A stretch of 64,000 nt of DNA from an uncultured Prevotellaceae bacterium (GCA_947166345.1 CAMVDU010000009.1:1-64000); one strand, 5' to 3'. Shown: positions 41,611-52,309, counted from the first letter of the stretch. The notes: a model not told the origin generated them from the sequence alone. Numbers and translations: made by a program.

Positions 41611-44600
41611 ATGAAAAAGGTGATTTTGGCTTTGTTGATGGCTGTGGTAGCCGTGAATGCTGACGCACAGCGAGTGACTGACCGTCTGTCTCGTGGCCTC
41701 GTGGCTATTCCCCAAGGCGACAAGACGGGACAGGACAGCAACTACGGCATGTCGGGTAGTGGCATCTTCGTCAGCTGGCGCAAACTGCCGTCAGAGTATT
41801 TCGACACAAAGTACAACCTCTATTGTGGTACGACAAAGGTTGCCGAGAATCTCACCGTGACCAACTACCAGGATAATAGCGGTACGAAGACCAGCACCTA
41901 CAAAGTGGTGCCTGTGGTGAAGGGCGTCGAGCAGACCGACCAGGCTGTGGAGTGCACACCCTGGGAACACCAGTACTGGGACATCAAGGTGCAGAAGGTG
42001 CTGAACCGTAATGGTGTCGATGTCACCAGCGGCTACACGCTGAACGACTGTTCGGTGGCCGATGTCGATGGTGACGGTGAGATGGAGTTTGTGGTGAAGC
42101 GCCGTAACGATAGCGGCAACCTGCGTGAGTCATCCAACAAGACCGACTTCAACCGTCATGAGTGCTATAAGATGGACGGCACGCTGCTGTGGTCGATAGA
42201 TATGGGGCCCAACCTGATGGCTGGTCCCGATGAGCAGTTTGACCTGATCCTCTACGACTGGGACCAGGACGGCAAGGCCGAGGCCCTGATGCGTGGTGCC
42301 GACAACATGATTATCCACACCGCTACGGGCAAGACCATCCAGATTGGCAACATGAGCTACTATGCACCTCGCGACGAATATACGAAGGAAGGTGCCGAAT
42401 ACCTCTTATATATGAATGGTGAGACGGGTGAGCCCTATGGATGGGACGGTTCAGATAACTGGACACCAATGGCCTATCCGCTGCCCCGCTATGAGAGTGG
42501 TGAGAGCGACTACAAAACGGTGTGGGGTGACAACGATACGGGTCACCGTGCCACCAAGCACTATTTCGGAGCTCCCTATCTGGACGGTCGCAATGCCAGC
42601 ATCTTCCTGGGACGCGGCTGCTATACACGCCACAAGTTCTGTGCCCTCGACGTCAACAAGGAGACGCACGAACTCACCCAGCGCTGGCGCTGGAACTGCT
42701 ATGACTCGAAGTCACCTTGGTTTGGTAACGGTTTCCACAACTACGCCATTGCCGATGTCGATATGGACGGACGCGACGAGATTGTCTTTGGTTCGATGAT
42801 GATCGATGACAACGGCTATGGCCTTTCTACCACGGGCTTTGGTCATGGTGACGCCCAGCATTGTGGCGACCTGGACCCCTACCGTTGGGGACTGGAGCAG
42901 TTTGTTTGTCTCGAAGGATCGTCCGTTCCTGGCATCGCCTATACTGAAGGCATGTCGTCAACGCTGCGCTTCACCACAGGTACTGGTGGCGACAACGGTC
43001 GTTGTCTGGCTGGCAACTTCCAGGGCACCTATCCTGGTGCCATCGGCAACACCTTCGGCTATGATGTCATCAGTCTGGTGTCCGACAAGGTGATCGATGG
43101 CGTGAACATGGCCAACGATGACTATATGAACATGCGTATCTACTGGGACGGCGACCTGCTTGACGAGTTCATGGACTCGCCAGGTGTGGAGCGCGCTCCC
43201 ACTGTATATAAATATGGTAATGAGGTAGGCACCAACCGTTCGTACAAGAACGGACGCTGCTGGATGGGCGGCGGTTCGCTGAACAACTCGTCGAAGAACA
43301 ACCCCTGTTTCCTTGGCGACATCATCGGCGACTGGCGTGAGGAGATTGTCAACCGCATCGATGCCACCACGCTGCGCATCAATATCAGCAGCTATCCCTC
43401 GACACATGCCATCACCTCGCTGTGGTACGACCATGAGTATCGTAACGGCATGACCTGGCAGTCGGTGGGCTACAACCAGCCACCGCACCCCAGCTTCTTC
43501 CTTGGCGAACTGGAGGGTATCACCCAGGAACCGCCAGCATTGACGCTGGAGGGACGTAAGGAGGTGACTGGCACCATCGCTACCACCAACGACCACCTGC
43601 TCGTTTCGGGTTATGAGGACAAAGCCATCGCTGTGCAGGAAGGGGCATCGCCCTATATCCTTACGGTTAACGCTCCGGCCCTGGTGGCTGGTAGCGGTGC
43701 TCAGCAGGCTGTCAGCAGCACACCGAAGCAGCCCGCCCGCACGGTGACCACCTATACCACCACGCTCACAGGAGGTGCCTTCAGTGGGGCTACCCGCATC
43801 GTGAAGCAGGGTGAGGGTGTCTTGGTTTTGCCCAATGTCACAGAGAAACATACTGGTGCCACCGATGTCTGGCAGGGCACCCTGAAGTTTGACGGCACCT
43901 TTGAGTCGTCACCTCTGTGGCTCAACCGTCATACGACGTTGATCTCCAATGGTGGTCAGTTCATGGGTGGCCTGAAGGCCGACTATAACGCTACGATCTA
44001 TCCTGGTGGACAGGATAACGTGGGCACCATCACCGTGAGCACCCTGTCGCTGGGCTTCGGCTCGCGCATCGTCTATGACTTTGCGGGCAGCGGCTTCGAT
44101 CAGGTCAATGCCGACAGTCTGTCTGTTGAGGCTAAGACCGAGGCTGTATGGCTGAACTACGGTCCTCGCTACAAGGCTCCCGTGCTGCAGTTCACTGGCG
44201 TGAGCAACATTGCTGCCGGTACCTATGTTTTGGGAACGGTAAGCAAAGTCGAGGGCGACCTCTCGCAGATAGTCCTTGAAGGCTTCGGCTCTAACAAAAA
44301 GGCAGAGCTGGCCTATGCCGAAGGCAAGTTGCAGCTTATCATCGAGGATATGCGTGAGGCAGGCAATGCCACGTGGAACGGCACTGCCGATCAGCACACC
44401 TGGCAGCAGGCTGTCACCAAGACGTTCCTGGTTGACGGACAGAGTACCTATGGTGCTCAGGGCGACCATGTGGCATTCGATGACAATGCTGACAATACCA
44501 ATGTGATCATCAAGGGTGCCGTCAGTCCTGCTGATATCACCTTCAACAACGAGACAAAGAACTATACCCTCAGTGGCGACAGCATCGTGGGTGGTGGTAC

Positions 44601-46284
44601 CATCACCAAGAACGGAGAGGGTAAGCTGACCGTCTATAACTGGAACCATACTGGCGCTACGACTATCAACGGTGGTACCGTTAGCGTGGTGATGCTGGCT
44701 AACAACAGCGGACAGCAGTATGGATCGCTGGGTGGCGTGTCGTCGGCTATCAATCTGAACGACGGCGCTACGCTCGAGACCAACGGTGTTATCATCACCG
44801 ACCAGACGCTGAACGTCAGCGGTGAGGTGACTGTCAACGTGCCCAGTGGCAAGAGCGTCATCTTCAACCAGGCTATCAAGGGTAATGGTGCTACCATCAC
44901 CAAGACAGGCGCTGGCTCTATGGAGACGGGCACACAGACCAACACCTATGCCAAGCTGATTGTCAAGCAGGGTACGGTGACTGCCAACCATTCATCGAGT
45001 AATGTTGATATGCTGCCTGCCACGATTGAGTTCCAAGGTGGTACGGTGTGGGGAGCCAATATGGAAGATACTCCTGGTGTGACCAATACAACAGCTTTTG
45101 TGGTGCCAGAGGGCAAGACGGGAACGTTCTATGGCTCGTTCCGTGGAACCTATACAGGTAAGCTGACGGGTGCCGGCACCTTCAATGTCTATACGGGTGG
45201 CGTACGTTGCTACTATGATGGTGATTGGAGCGGGTTCTCGGGTACTATCAATGTGGGTAAGAACAACCGACAGAACAAGAAGTCGTACGATCCTGCCTTC
45301 ATGTATCGTAATACGAAGGGTCTGCCCCTGGCAACCGTCAATGTGGCTGCTAATGCCCGTTTTGACAACCAGGGATCAAGTATTAAGGTGAAGAAACTGG
45401 GTGGCACGGGTGCTGTAACCGGTTCCGGCACGTGGATCGTGGACTGTGATGAGAACTTCACGCTGACTACCGAGGTGGGTATCACCTCTGAGCGTACAGA
45501 TGACTATGGCAACACCATCGCTGTGAGCACTTCGCCCCTGACCAAGCGCGGCACTGGTAAGATGACGATGACAGAGGGCAAGATGAACGGTACGCTGACC
45601 ATCGAGGGCGGCACGGTTGCTGCCTATAAGTACAAGCCAGCAGCCCTGCTCAATGGCACCAGCACCACAGTTGTCAAAGGTGGTGGCCGCTTTGTGGGAC
45701 AGGTCTTGCTGAACGCCATGAACTTGATGAACGGTGGTGAGGCTATGCCTTGCGGCTCGGCTGTCAACGAGACATCACCAGGAACCATCACCTGTAACAC
45801 GGTGTTCGTGGCTCAGGCAGGTTCTACCGTTACCTTCCTGCGTAATGCCTCGAAGAACTCAACTATCAATACCAAGAACCTGACCTTCAATGGTACGGTG
45901 AAGGTGATGCTGCTCTCGACCTACACACCGAAGGTGGGCGATGCCTTTAAGCTTTGGACCTGTAGCGGTACGTTCAGTGGCACACCGCTGTTCGACCTGC
46001 CTGAGCTGCCCACTGGTATGAAGTGGGACACCAGCGAGGTGGCTGCCACTACGGGTGTGCTGCGCATCGTTGAGGATACTGAGGGTATTACTGGCATCCT
46101 TGCCGATGAGCAGGTTACTGTCGAGGTGTTTGCTGTCAACGGTGTGAGCATGGGCACTTATACCACTACTTATGCTGAGGCTAAGAGCGCGTTCTACCGT
46201 CTGCCGCTGCAGAGTGGGGTCTATATCCTGCGCATTCGTAATGGCAAGAACGTTGGTGGAGCTTTAAGTGTAAAAAAATATTAA
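41611..46284 (+). CDS. PL11 rhamnogalacturonan lyase fused to autotransporter-type beta repeats
   Basis: The 1557-aa secreted protein has a signal peptide (MKKVILALLMAVVAVNADAQ) and a PL11 propeller (about 20-635) with NDCSVADVDGDGEMEFVVKR, YDWDQDGKAEAL, IADVDMDGRDEIVFG, DIIGDWREEIVN and MTWQSVGYNQPPHPS. The remaining 900 residues are a long beta region with repeats like TRIVKQGEGVLVLPNVTEKHTGATDVWQGTLKFDG and GTITKNGEGKLTVYNWNHTGATTINGGTV, matching the autotransporter-associated beta-strand repeat pattern. The end (PLQSGVYILRIRNGKNVGGALSVKKY) is like a type IX sorting tail. PL11 is normally about 600-800 aa, so this is an extended, probably surface-anchored form. Confidence 0.88.
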   Translation: MKKVILALLMAVVAVNADAQRVTDRLSRGLVAIPQGDKTGQDSNYGMSGSGIFVSWRKLPSEYFDTKYNLYCGTTKVAENLTVTNYQDNSGTKTSTYKVVPVVKGVEQTDQAVECTPWEHQYWDIKVQKVLNRNGVDVTSGYTLNDCSVADVDGDGEMEFVVKRRNDSGNLRESSNKTDFNRHECYKMDGTLLWSIDMGPNLMAGPDEQFDLILYDWDQDGKAEALMRGADNMIIHTATGKTIQIGNMSYYAPRDEYTKEGAEYLLYMNGETGEPYGWDGSDNWTPMAYPLPRYESGESDYKTVWGDNDTGHRATKHYFGAPYLDGRNASIFLGRGCYTRHKFCALDVNKETHELTQRWRWNCYDSKSPWFGNGFHNYAIADVDMDGRDEIVFGSMMIDDNGYGLSTTGFGHGDAQHCGDLDPYRWGLEQFVCLEGSSVPGIAYTEGMSSTLRFTTGTGGDNGRCLAGNFQGTYPGAIGNTFGYDVISLVSDKVIDGVNMANDDYMNMRIYWDGDLLDEFMDSPGVERAPTVYKYGNEVGTNRSYKNGRCWMGGGSLNNSSKNNPCFLGDIIGDWREEIVNRIDATTLRINISSYPSTHAITSLWYDHEYRNGMTWQSVGYNQPPHPSFFLGELEGITQEPPALTLEGRKEVTGTIATTNDHLLVSGYEDKAIAVQEGASPYILTVNAPALVAGSGAQQAVSSTPKQPARTVTTYTTTLTGGAFSGATRIVKQGEGVLVLPNVTEKHTGATDVWQGTLKFDGTFESSPLWLNRHTTLISNGGQFMGGLKADYNATIYPGGQDNVGTITVSTLSLGFGSRIVYDFAGSGFDQVNADSLSVEAKTEAVWLNYGPRYKAPVLQFTGVSNIAAGTYVLGTVSKVEGDLSQIVLEGFGSNKKAELAYAEGKLQLIIEDMREAGNATWNGTADQHTWQQAVTKTFLVDGQSTYGAQGDHVAFDDNADNTNVIIKGAVSPADITFNNETKNYTLSGDSIVGGGTITKNGEGKLTVYNWNHTGATTINGGTVSVVMLANNSGQQYGSLGGVSSAINLNDGATLETNGVIITDQTLNVSGEVTVNVPSGKSVIFNQAIKGNGATITKTGAGSMETGTQTNTYAKLIVKQGTVTANHSSSNVDMLPATIEFQGGTVWGANMEDTPGVTNTTAFVVPEGKTGTFYGSFRGTYTGKLTGAGTFNVYTGGVRCYYDGDWSGFSGTINVGKNNRQNKKSYDPAFMYRNTKGLPLATVNVAANARFDNQGSSIKVKKLGGTGAVTGSGTWIVDCDENFTLTTEVGITSERTDDYGNTIAVSTSPLTKRGTGKMTMTEGKMNGTLTIEGGTVAAYKYKPAALLNGTSTTVVKGGGRFVGQVLLNAMNLMNGGEAMPCGSAVNETSPGTITCNTVFVAQAGSTVTFLRNASKNSTINTKNLTFNGTVKVMLLSTYTPKVGDAFKLWTCSGTFSGTPLFDLPELPTGMKWDTSEVAATTGVLRIVEDTEGITGILADEQVTVEVFAVNGVSMGTYTTTYAEAKSAFYRLPLQSGVYILRIRNGKNVGGALSVKKY

Positions 46285-46322
46285 AAATAACGAAAAGAGA
46301 CACAGGTTTCCACATTAAACCT

Positions 46323-46330
46323 TATCTTTG
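46323..46330 (+). promoter_or_regulatory. -7 box for the 46408 gene
   Basis: TATCTTTG is followed in the leader by a small hairpin CGGGC-TAT-GCCCG (46341-46353). No clear -33 box is visible. Confidence 0.55.
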
Positions 46331-46407
46331 CATCGTTTTTCGGGCTATGCCCGTCAACAAATGGCATATATACTTTCTTTATTAATTAATAACTAACTTA
46401 CAAAATT

Positions 46408-49203
46408 ATGAAAAAACGTTTACTTTTGAGCCTCATGGCTATGTGCATGGGTGTATCGGGTTTCGCACTTTCTGAGGGCGAGTACGTGTACACTCCGCAA
46501 GGACGTTTCCAGATTACTGGTGCCAATGCTGCCAGCAGCAATTTTGCTGATTTCACTGGTTGGACGCTGATTTCAGAATCTGCTTCTGCTGTAAGTCTGG
46601 AACAACTTTTCAACGTGAACGCAGATGGTTATGCCAGTGGAATGAATTCTGTACAGAGCATTAACGCTACTGCCGGTGAAGGTATGTACTTCAAGTTTGA
46701 GCCCACCAGTGCAAGCGAGTCCTATGTGGTAAGCTTCAAGATGAAGGGTGCAGCCTTGGACAACGTCAGAGTAAGAATCCCTGGTGATGGATACAAGACG
46801 GAATCAAACTTGGTAAAGGTGGCTGGTAATGATGCTAACACCTATACTCATCCTGCTACTGAGGGTGAGGTGATTGCCAATACCGCAGAGGAACTGACAG
46901 AGAACTGGCAGACTTTCAACTATGCCATCGTAGGTGATGGTACTGCTCGCACTTGGTTTATTTCTTTCACTGCAATGGCTACCACCATTGAGATTGCCGA
47001 CCTGCAGATTGCTCCTGCCGTTCAGGTTGCTGACCTGCGTCAGCGTGATGCTGCCATTGAGAAGCTGAATGTGTATAAGAACTGCTATGCATGGGGTGAA
47101 GACCTTCTTGAAGGCATTAATGAGACCATTTTAAATCTTCAGAACATCGGTGATGAAAACGCTCAGGCTGACCTTAATGAACTATTAGATGCCGTTGATG
47201 AGATTATTGCTGATTTCGTTGATGCTAACATGGACGACTATCTGCCTACTACGGAAGTTCAAGCTACTACGGATGGTGCTGGTTCACCTAAGGTTGACGT
47301 GAAGTTTAAACAATGGTTTGCAAAAGTACAAAAGGCTAAAACTTGGGGTGATTGGAACTGTCTGCCTTCAGGACGCGGCTTCTGGGAGAGCGCAAGTCAG
47401 GGCGCAGCAGACTTTGGCCATTATGCTGGTAATTCCGCTTGGAATTATGGTAATGTAGATGATCCTATGGGTGTTTATATGCAGAAGACGCTTGATCCAG
47501 GTTCCTATGTGTTTGGCATTGAGAGTATGGCAGCTGTTCGTGAAGATCCTACCTCTAATTCATGGACAAATAATGAAGGTTGGAATCCTGTCTATGCTGT
47601 GGCTTATGTTGTGAAAACTGATGGTGATACCATTGTGTCTGTAGTGAAGGATCTGAAATCTGCTACCTACACACCGTTCTTGATTACTGCCAAGATTGAA
47701 GAGGCTGGTACCTACGAGATTGGTTTCAAGGCTTATTGTAAGGATGCCTATAAGAATCTGAAGAATGGCTCTGTTCTATATGTTAAGAATGCCTCTATTT
47801 GGGGTAAGAATGGTAATAAGTACAACCAGAAGCAACTGGCTTATGAGGCAGATGTCCGCGAGCAGATTACCACTGGTCGTAATAACCTGACAACTGCTAC
47901 TGAGCGTATTGCCAGCGCAGATTATTATTGGTATAAGAATGAACTTCAAGCTTGTGTGGATACAGTAGAGACAAAGATTGCCGCTTACGAGTTGTTGAGT
48001 CAGGATGACATCATTGCAACCTATGAAGAGGATTATGTGAAATCTACTTCTGCCGAGACCGGTTATATGGTTTATGAAGTTTATCAGTCAGCTGTGAAGG
48101 ATATCATTGCTGCCAACAAAAAATTTGTTGCTATCAATGATACGCTGAACTCTTTGCAGGTGGCAATTGACAATGCCGAGGCTGTATTGGCTATGCGTCT
48201 CTATAGCGCTGCTACTGGCAAGGAAGACCTGCAGAGTGCTATTGCTGATGCAGAAGGTTTGTATGCATCAATGAAAAAGCAGGAATATTCTGAGCAAAAT
48301 GCATTCTTTATTACAAGCATGATTGAGGCTTTGAGCGATGCAGTTGATGCATTCAAGGCTTCTGTTCCTGCTGATGCAATTACTACCATCGTTGATATCG
48401 ACTTTGAGCAGGATGCTGTTCTGGACGAAACAACAAGTAAATATACCATTACCGGTGCAGCAGGAACGATGGAGTTCTCTAATTTCTGGAAAGACGCAGA
48501 AACTGTACCAGCTCAACCCTATGAGCAGGGCTACTGGTCAAATGGTGAACAAATGTGGAAGGGCTATGTCCGTGTAGGTAATGGTACTGGTACTGTCACC
48601 TTCAATCCGACTATTGAAGGCGAAATGGGTACTAATATCCTGAAGGTTGCCTGCGACTTCTATGTTCAGGGCTTGAAAGGTAGAAATCTTGGTTTCTTCC
48701 TGAAGGATGCTGAGGATAACGATATTTGTGGTCTCTCTCGCAATTATTACGATGGCGTTGACAACGTGAACACCTTTGGCGCTGACATGAGCAAGGTTTG
48801 GGCTAAGTCGGGTGGTAGCTACAACAATGCATCTCCCGCTGATGTGGAAGATCCTACCGCTAATCCTCTTCAGAAGACCCACTTTGAGGTGATTATGGAC
48901 TATGGTCGCAAGTCAATGTACTGCACCATCGAAAGTGTGAATGGCTCAACCGCATCTGATGAGATTGTTCTTAATGCTGTTCCTGTCAAGTTCGTTCTGC
49001 AGAGTAACTACAATAACAGTGACCGTCGTCCTTGGTTCGACAACCTGAAGATTGAGCGCATCAAGGCAGGTGAGACCGAGCAATTCGACGCCATCCAGGA
49101 AATCAACAACGATGCTAAGGTGGTTGCTCCTTCGAAGGTGCTGAAGAACGGCCGCATCATCATCAACGGCAAGTACGGCATCAATGGTGTACTGGTGAAG
49201 TAA
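46408..49203 (+). CDS. Large secreted protein, unknown function
   Basis: The 931-aa protein has a signal peptide (MKKRLLLSLMAMCMGVSGFALS), jelly-roll-like regions (about 50-210 and 320-470), a helical segment (about 475-650, AYEADVREQITTGRNNLTTATERI...) and a C-terminal LamG- or jelly-roll-like module (about 660-890, ending RRPWFDNLKIERI). The tail is IQEINNDAKVV ... GRIIINGKYGINGVLVK, similar to that of the 21147 protein. No catalytic motif is recognised. It has its own promoter and terminator and lies just upstream of the SusC/SusD cluster, so a surface glycan-binding role is plausible. Confidence 0.7.
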   Translation: MKKRLLLSLMAMCMGVSGFALSEGEYVYTPQGRFQITGANAASSNFADFTGWTLISESASAVSLEQLFNVNADGYASGMNSVQSINATAGEGMYFKFEPTSASESYVVSFKMKGAALDNVRVRIPGDGYKTESNLVKVAGNDANTYTHPATEGEVIANTAEELTENWQTFNYAIVGDGTARTWFISFTAMATTIEIADLQIAPAVQVADLRQRDAAIEKLNVYKNCYAWGEDLLEGINETILNLQNIGDENAQADLNELLDAVDEIIADFVDANMDDYLPTTEVQATTDGAGSPKVDVKFKQWFAKVQKAKTWGDWNCLPSGRGFWESASQGAADFGHYAGNSAWNYGNVDDPMGVYMQKTLDPGSYVFGIESMAAVREDPTSNSWTNNEGWNPVYAVAYVVKTDGDTIVSVVKDLKSATYTPFLITAKIEEAGTYEIGFKAYCKDAYKNLKNGSVLYVKNASIWGKNGNKYNQKQLAYEADVREQITTGRNNLTTATERIASADYYWYKNELQACVDTVETKIAAYELLSQDDIIATYEEDYVKSTSAETGYMVYEVYQSAVKDIIAANKKFVAINDTLNSLQVAIDNAEAVLAMRLYSAATGKEDLQSAIADAEGLYASMKKQEYSEQNAFFITSMIEALSDAVDAFKASVPADAITTIVDIDFEQDAVLDETTSKYTITGAAGTMEFSNFWKDAETVPAQPYEQGYWSNGEQMWKGYVRVGNGTGTVTFNPTIEGEMGTNILKVACDFYVQGLKGRNLGFFLKDAEDNDICGLSRNYYDGVDNVNTFGADMSKVWAKSGGSYNNASPADVEDPTANPLQKTHFEVIMDYGRKSMYCTIESVNGSTASDEIVLNAVPVKFVLQSNYNNSDRRPWFDNLKIERIKAGETEQFDAIQEINNDAKVVAPSKVLKNGRIIINGKYGINGVLVK

Positions 49204-49229
49204 TTTCAAAATTACACCAATAAATCATA

Positions 49230-49260
49230 CCTCGCAGGCTCTTGTCTGCGAGGTTTTTTT
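49230..49260 (+). terminator. Terminator after the 46408 gene
   Basis: The stem CCTCGCAG/CTGCGAGG (49230-49237 with 49246-49253) is followed by seven Ts. Confidence 0.9.
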
Positions 49261-49300
49261 ATATGTTTACAAAATTAGATTAATTTTGTATTAAAAAAAC

Positions 49301-49331
49301 TTGGTTGTTCGTAAAATTTGTTGTACCTTTG
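49301..49331 (+). promoter_or_regulatory. Promoter for the FAS1-SusC-SusD cluster
   Basis: A TTG -33 box (49301-49303) and a TACCTTTG -7 box (49324-49331) are spaced 20 bp apart, with a leader of about 98 nt. No copy of the AraC-type operator is present here. Confidence 0.8.
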
Positions 49332-49435
49332 CATGCGAATTGCAATGTTGAGATAACAAAAGCGGTTTTATCGAAACGGGAATTACCAACTTAAAACGTG
49401 ATATATCATCATAAAATATTAGCTAATAACAATTT

Positions 49436-52309
49436 ATGAAAAAAATCTTTTTGTATGCATCCCTCTTGTGCATAGGCCTGACGTCCTGTGAGAAGGATTA
49501 TCTTGTGCCCGAGGGAGAATTGCCATCTTGGCTTGGCGAGAGTATCTACAAGGAGCTTCAAGAGTCAAAGCAGCTGCAGGGTACGTTCAATACGTATCGT
49601 CAGTTGGTGGACGACCTGAACTATGCGGAGGTGCTTGGTAAGACCGGTAGTAAGACCATCTTCCCTGCCAACGATGAAGCCTTCGAGCGCTTCTTCAAAG
49701 ACGGCAACAACAAGTTTGGTGCCAGCAGCTATGCTGACCTGACCTACGCCCAAAAGGCTGAACTTCTATTCTCAACGATGCTCGACAATGCCATCCTTGT
49801 GGGAACGCTGTCGAACAAACAAAATTCAGCGGGTAAGATGCTGCAGGGACAGATGGTGAAACATCCTACCAACATGCGTCTGACGTATGCCGTGACGCAG
49901 TTCCCTGCCGAGAATCTGCCTGCCAACAACAAGTATTTCTCGCGCTTCAAGAACAACGGCATGTTGGCTGTGTTCGACAATACGGTAGCCCCGATGGTAC
50001 ACTTCACGGGTGAGTATATGTTGAACAACAACATGACTGTAACTGGCAGTGAGAGTGACTTCGAGATCCTCACTGGTTCGCCTTATGAGGACGGTGATGC
50101 CTTCGTCTTTGATCGCAAGGTAATCGTGTCCGACGTGGTGTGCCAGAACGGTTATATACACCAGCTCGACGAGGTACTCGTGAACCCAGGCAACATGGCC
50201 GAGATACTGCGCAGCAAGGATGATACCCATTACTTCTCGCGCATGCTCGACTACTATAGCTTCCCCGAGGCCGATTTGTCGCTGACCGAACAGTATATGT
50301 CAACTAACGATAATGTGAGTGCGCAGGACACTGTGTTCGCCATCCGCTATCTCAGTAAGAACTCGCATCGTTCAACGGCTGCCCAGCCGGTGAAAGGCTA
50401 TTCGGTGGCTGACAACGAACTTCTCAGCTTTGACCCGGGATGGAACTACTATAATCCTACCAAGCTTGGAGGCTCTACCGACAACGATGCCGAGATTGCT
50501 GCCATCCTGGTTCCCAACGATGCCGCTATTGAGGACTATTTCCTCAACGAGTCACCTTATATTCTGAAGAACCTGGGTGTGCCTGGTCTGGCATTGACGA
50601 AAGAAAACCTCGATGCCCACCTCGACGCTGTCTATAACAGCGATCACTCGGTGCTGGCCAGCATTCTGAACAATGTGATGAAGGGTTACCTCACAAAGAC
50701 CGTTCCCAGCACGTTCTCAACAGTTCAGAACGATGCCTTCGAGTTCCTGGATGTAACCAAGAATGACGTGTGTCGTAAGGCCGACGGCAAATATGATGTG
50801 ACCATCGCTAACAACGGTGTCATCTACAAGATGAACAAGCTGTTTGGCCCGAAACTTTATAACTCAGTACTCGGCCCAGCCTCTATCTATCAGGATATGC
50901 GCACGATGGGCGAGATGCTGAACGACCACCAGGTGACTGCTGGTACACCCTCGAAGCTGGGTGCCGACATGTACTACTATCTGCTGTCGATGAAGGCCCG
51001 CTATGGTGTGTTTGTGCCTACCGACAACGAGACACAGTTCATCGTTATCGATCCTGCTTCTGCGAAAGACCCGTCAGGTCTGAGAGGTTTACGCTTCCGT
51101 TTCGACCCCACCGCAGACGGATCGTTCCACGTTCTGGTGAAGAAATATCTGTACCAGTCGGGTCCGTATAATCAGATTTCATCGTATATTGAGGCACCTG
51201 ACAACAAGGAATATAATATTGAGACAGGTCTCTTTAACTCGCAGATTAAGGACATCCTTGACTACTGCACCATCGTGTTGGCTGACTCTACCGAGACGGG
51301 TAAGAATACGCAATATGGACTCTATGGCAACCGCTACTATAAGACAAAGCACGGTGGTGTCGTCATCGTTGACGGCAACAAGGTGGCTGGCGGCTTGCAG
51401 CAGAGCGACCCCTCACAGTGGTCAACCATCACTCAGACCTTCGATGTTAACAGTCCCGATGCCACCATCGAGAATGGTACGGTGTATCGTCTGGACTTCC
51501 CCTTGCAGCCCACCATCACTGGTGTGGTAGAGACGCTGGAGCGCGATGCATTCAACGCCAGCAATGTTAACTATGACGTCAACGCACCCGAAGAGGCTCC
51601 TGAATACGACCACTTCCTGAACTTCGCCCAGCAGTTTGCTAATGAGGACGTGCTGCTGTTTGCCAAGGTGCTGACAGGTCAGGAGAAGAAAGATGACAAG
51701 ACCGACGAGAAGGAACTGAAGATGAAGTCCTGGCGTCTGGTAGACAAGAACAATAACTGGGGTATCCTCTCTGCCTACAACTATACTATATATGCGCCTA
51801 CATACGAGGCTATGATGAAGGCCCAGAAGGATATGGGCCTGCCCACGTGGAAAGAGGTGTTCACCATTGTCAACGACTGGGAAAGCGTAGCTGACAAGTA
51901 TGGCTTCACCAGTCAGGACGATGCCTCGGAATATGTCAGGGAGATGATTGAGACCATGAGAAAGTTCGTGCTCTATCACACCCAGAACAGCTCACTTTTT
52001 GCCGACCGCTACTTCAAGAACTATGATCCTGAGACCGGTAAGACAGAGCCCGCTCCCTCTTTCGCTACATTCTGTTCCAATTCATTGGGTATTGCTCAGA
52101 CACTCACCGTTACCGGTGGCAATAACAAGCTCACTGTGACCGACGCTGCTGGCAGCAAGGTGACTATCGACGCCTCTTCTGAGACAGCCAACATGATTGC
52201 CCGTGACATTGTGACTGATGAAAACTATACCACTATCGAGATGTCATCGTTCGTGACCATCCATGGCATTGACACACCTCTGTGTTTCAATAGCAATGGA
52301 AAATATTAA
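49436..52309 (+). CDS. FAS1 (fasciclin)-domain lipoprotein, large
   Basis: The 957-aa protein has a lipoprotein signal (MKKIFLYASLLCIGLTSC, Cys18). The first module shows FAS1 features (TYRQLVDDLNYAEVLGKTGSKTIFPANDEAFERFF ... NGYIHQLDEVLV), and further FAS1-like segments recur (about 350-480 and 750-950, with TIYAPTYEAMMKA and VTIHGIDTPL). FAS1 lipoproteins are frequent in Bacteroidetes glycan loci but their role is unknown; surface glycan or protein binding is assumed. It is the first gene of the cluster leading to SusC and SusD. Confidence 0.8.
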   Translation: MKKIFLYASLLCIGLTSCEKDYLVPEGELPSWLGESIYKELQESKQLQGTFNTYRQLVDDLNYAEVLGKTGSKTIFPANDEAFERFFKDGNNKFGASSYADLTYAQKAELLFSTMLDNAILVGTLSNKQNSAGKMLQGQMVKHPTNMRLTYAVTQFPAENLPANNKYFSRFKNNGMLAVFDNTVAPMVHFTGEYMLNNNMTVTGSESDFEILTGSPYEDGDAFVFDRKVIVSDVVCQNGYIHQLDEVLVNPGNMAEILRSKDDTHYFSRMLDYYSFPEADLSLTEQYMSTNDNVSAQDTVFAIRYLSKNSHRSTAAQPVKGYSVADNELLSFDPGWNYYNPTKLGGSTDNDAEIAAILVPNDAAIEDYFLNESPYILKNLGVPGLALTKENLDAHLDAVYNSDHSVLASILNNVMKGYLTKTVPSTFSTVQNDAFEFLDVTKNDVCRKADGKYDVTIANNGVIYKMNKLFGPKLYNSVLGPASIYQDMRTMGEMLNDHQVTAGTPSKLGADMYYYLLSMKARYGVFVPTDNETQFIVIDPASAKDPSGLRGLRFRFDPTADGSFHVLVKKYLYQSGPYNQISSYIEAPDNKEYNIETGLFNSQIKDILDYCTIVLADSTETGKNTQYGLYGNRYYKTKHGGVVIVDGNKVAGGLQQSDPSQWSTITQTFDVNSPDATIENGTVYRLDFPLQPTITGVVETLERDAFNASNVNYDVNAPEEAPEYDHFLNFAQQFANEDVLLFAKVLTGQEKKDDKTDEKELKMKSWRLVDKNNNWGILSAYNYTIYAPTYEAMMKAQKDMGLPTWKEVFTIVNDWESVADKYGFTSQDDASEYVREMIETMRKFVLYHTQNSSLFADRYFKNYDPETGKTEPAPSFATFCSNSLGIAQTLTVTGGNNKLTVTDAAGSKVTIDASSETANMIARDIVTDENYTTIEMSSFVTIHGIDTPLCFNSNGKY

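Noticed and set aside
42958..44991. Long minus-strand frames (297 and 360 aa) opposite the second PL11 gene
   Set aside because: They are shadows of a large GC-rich gene with clear PL11 motifs; no start context or promoter.
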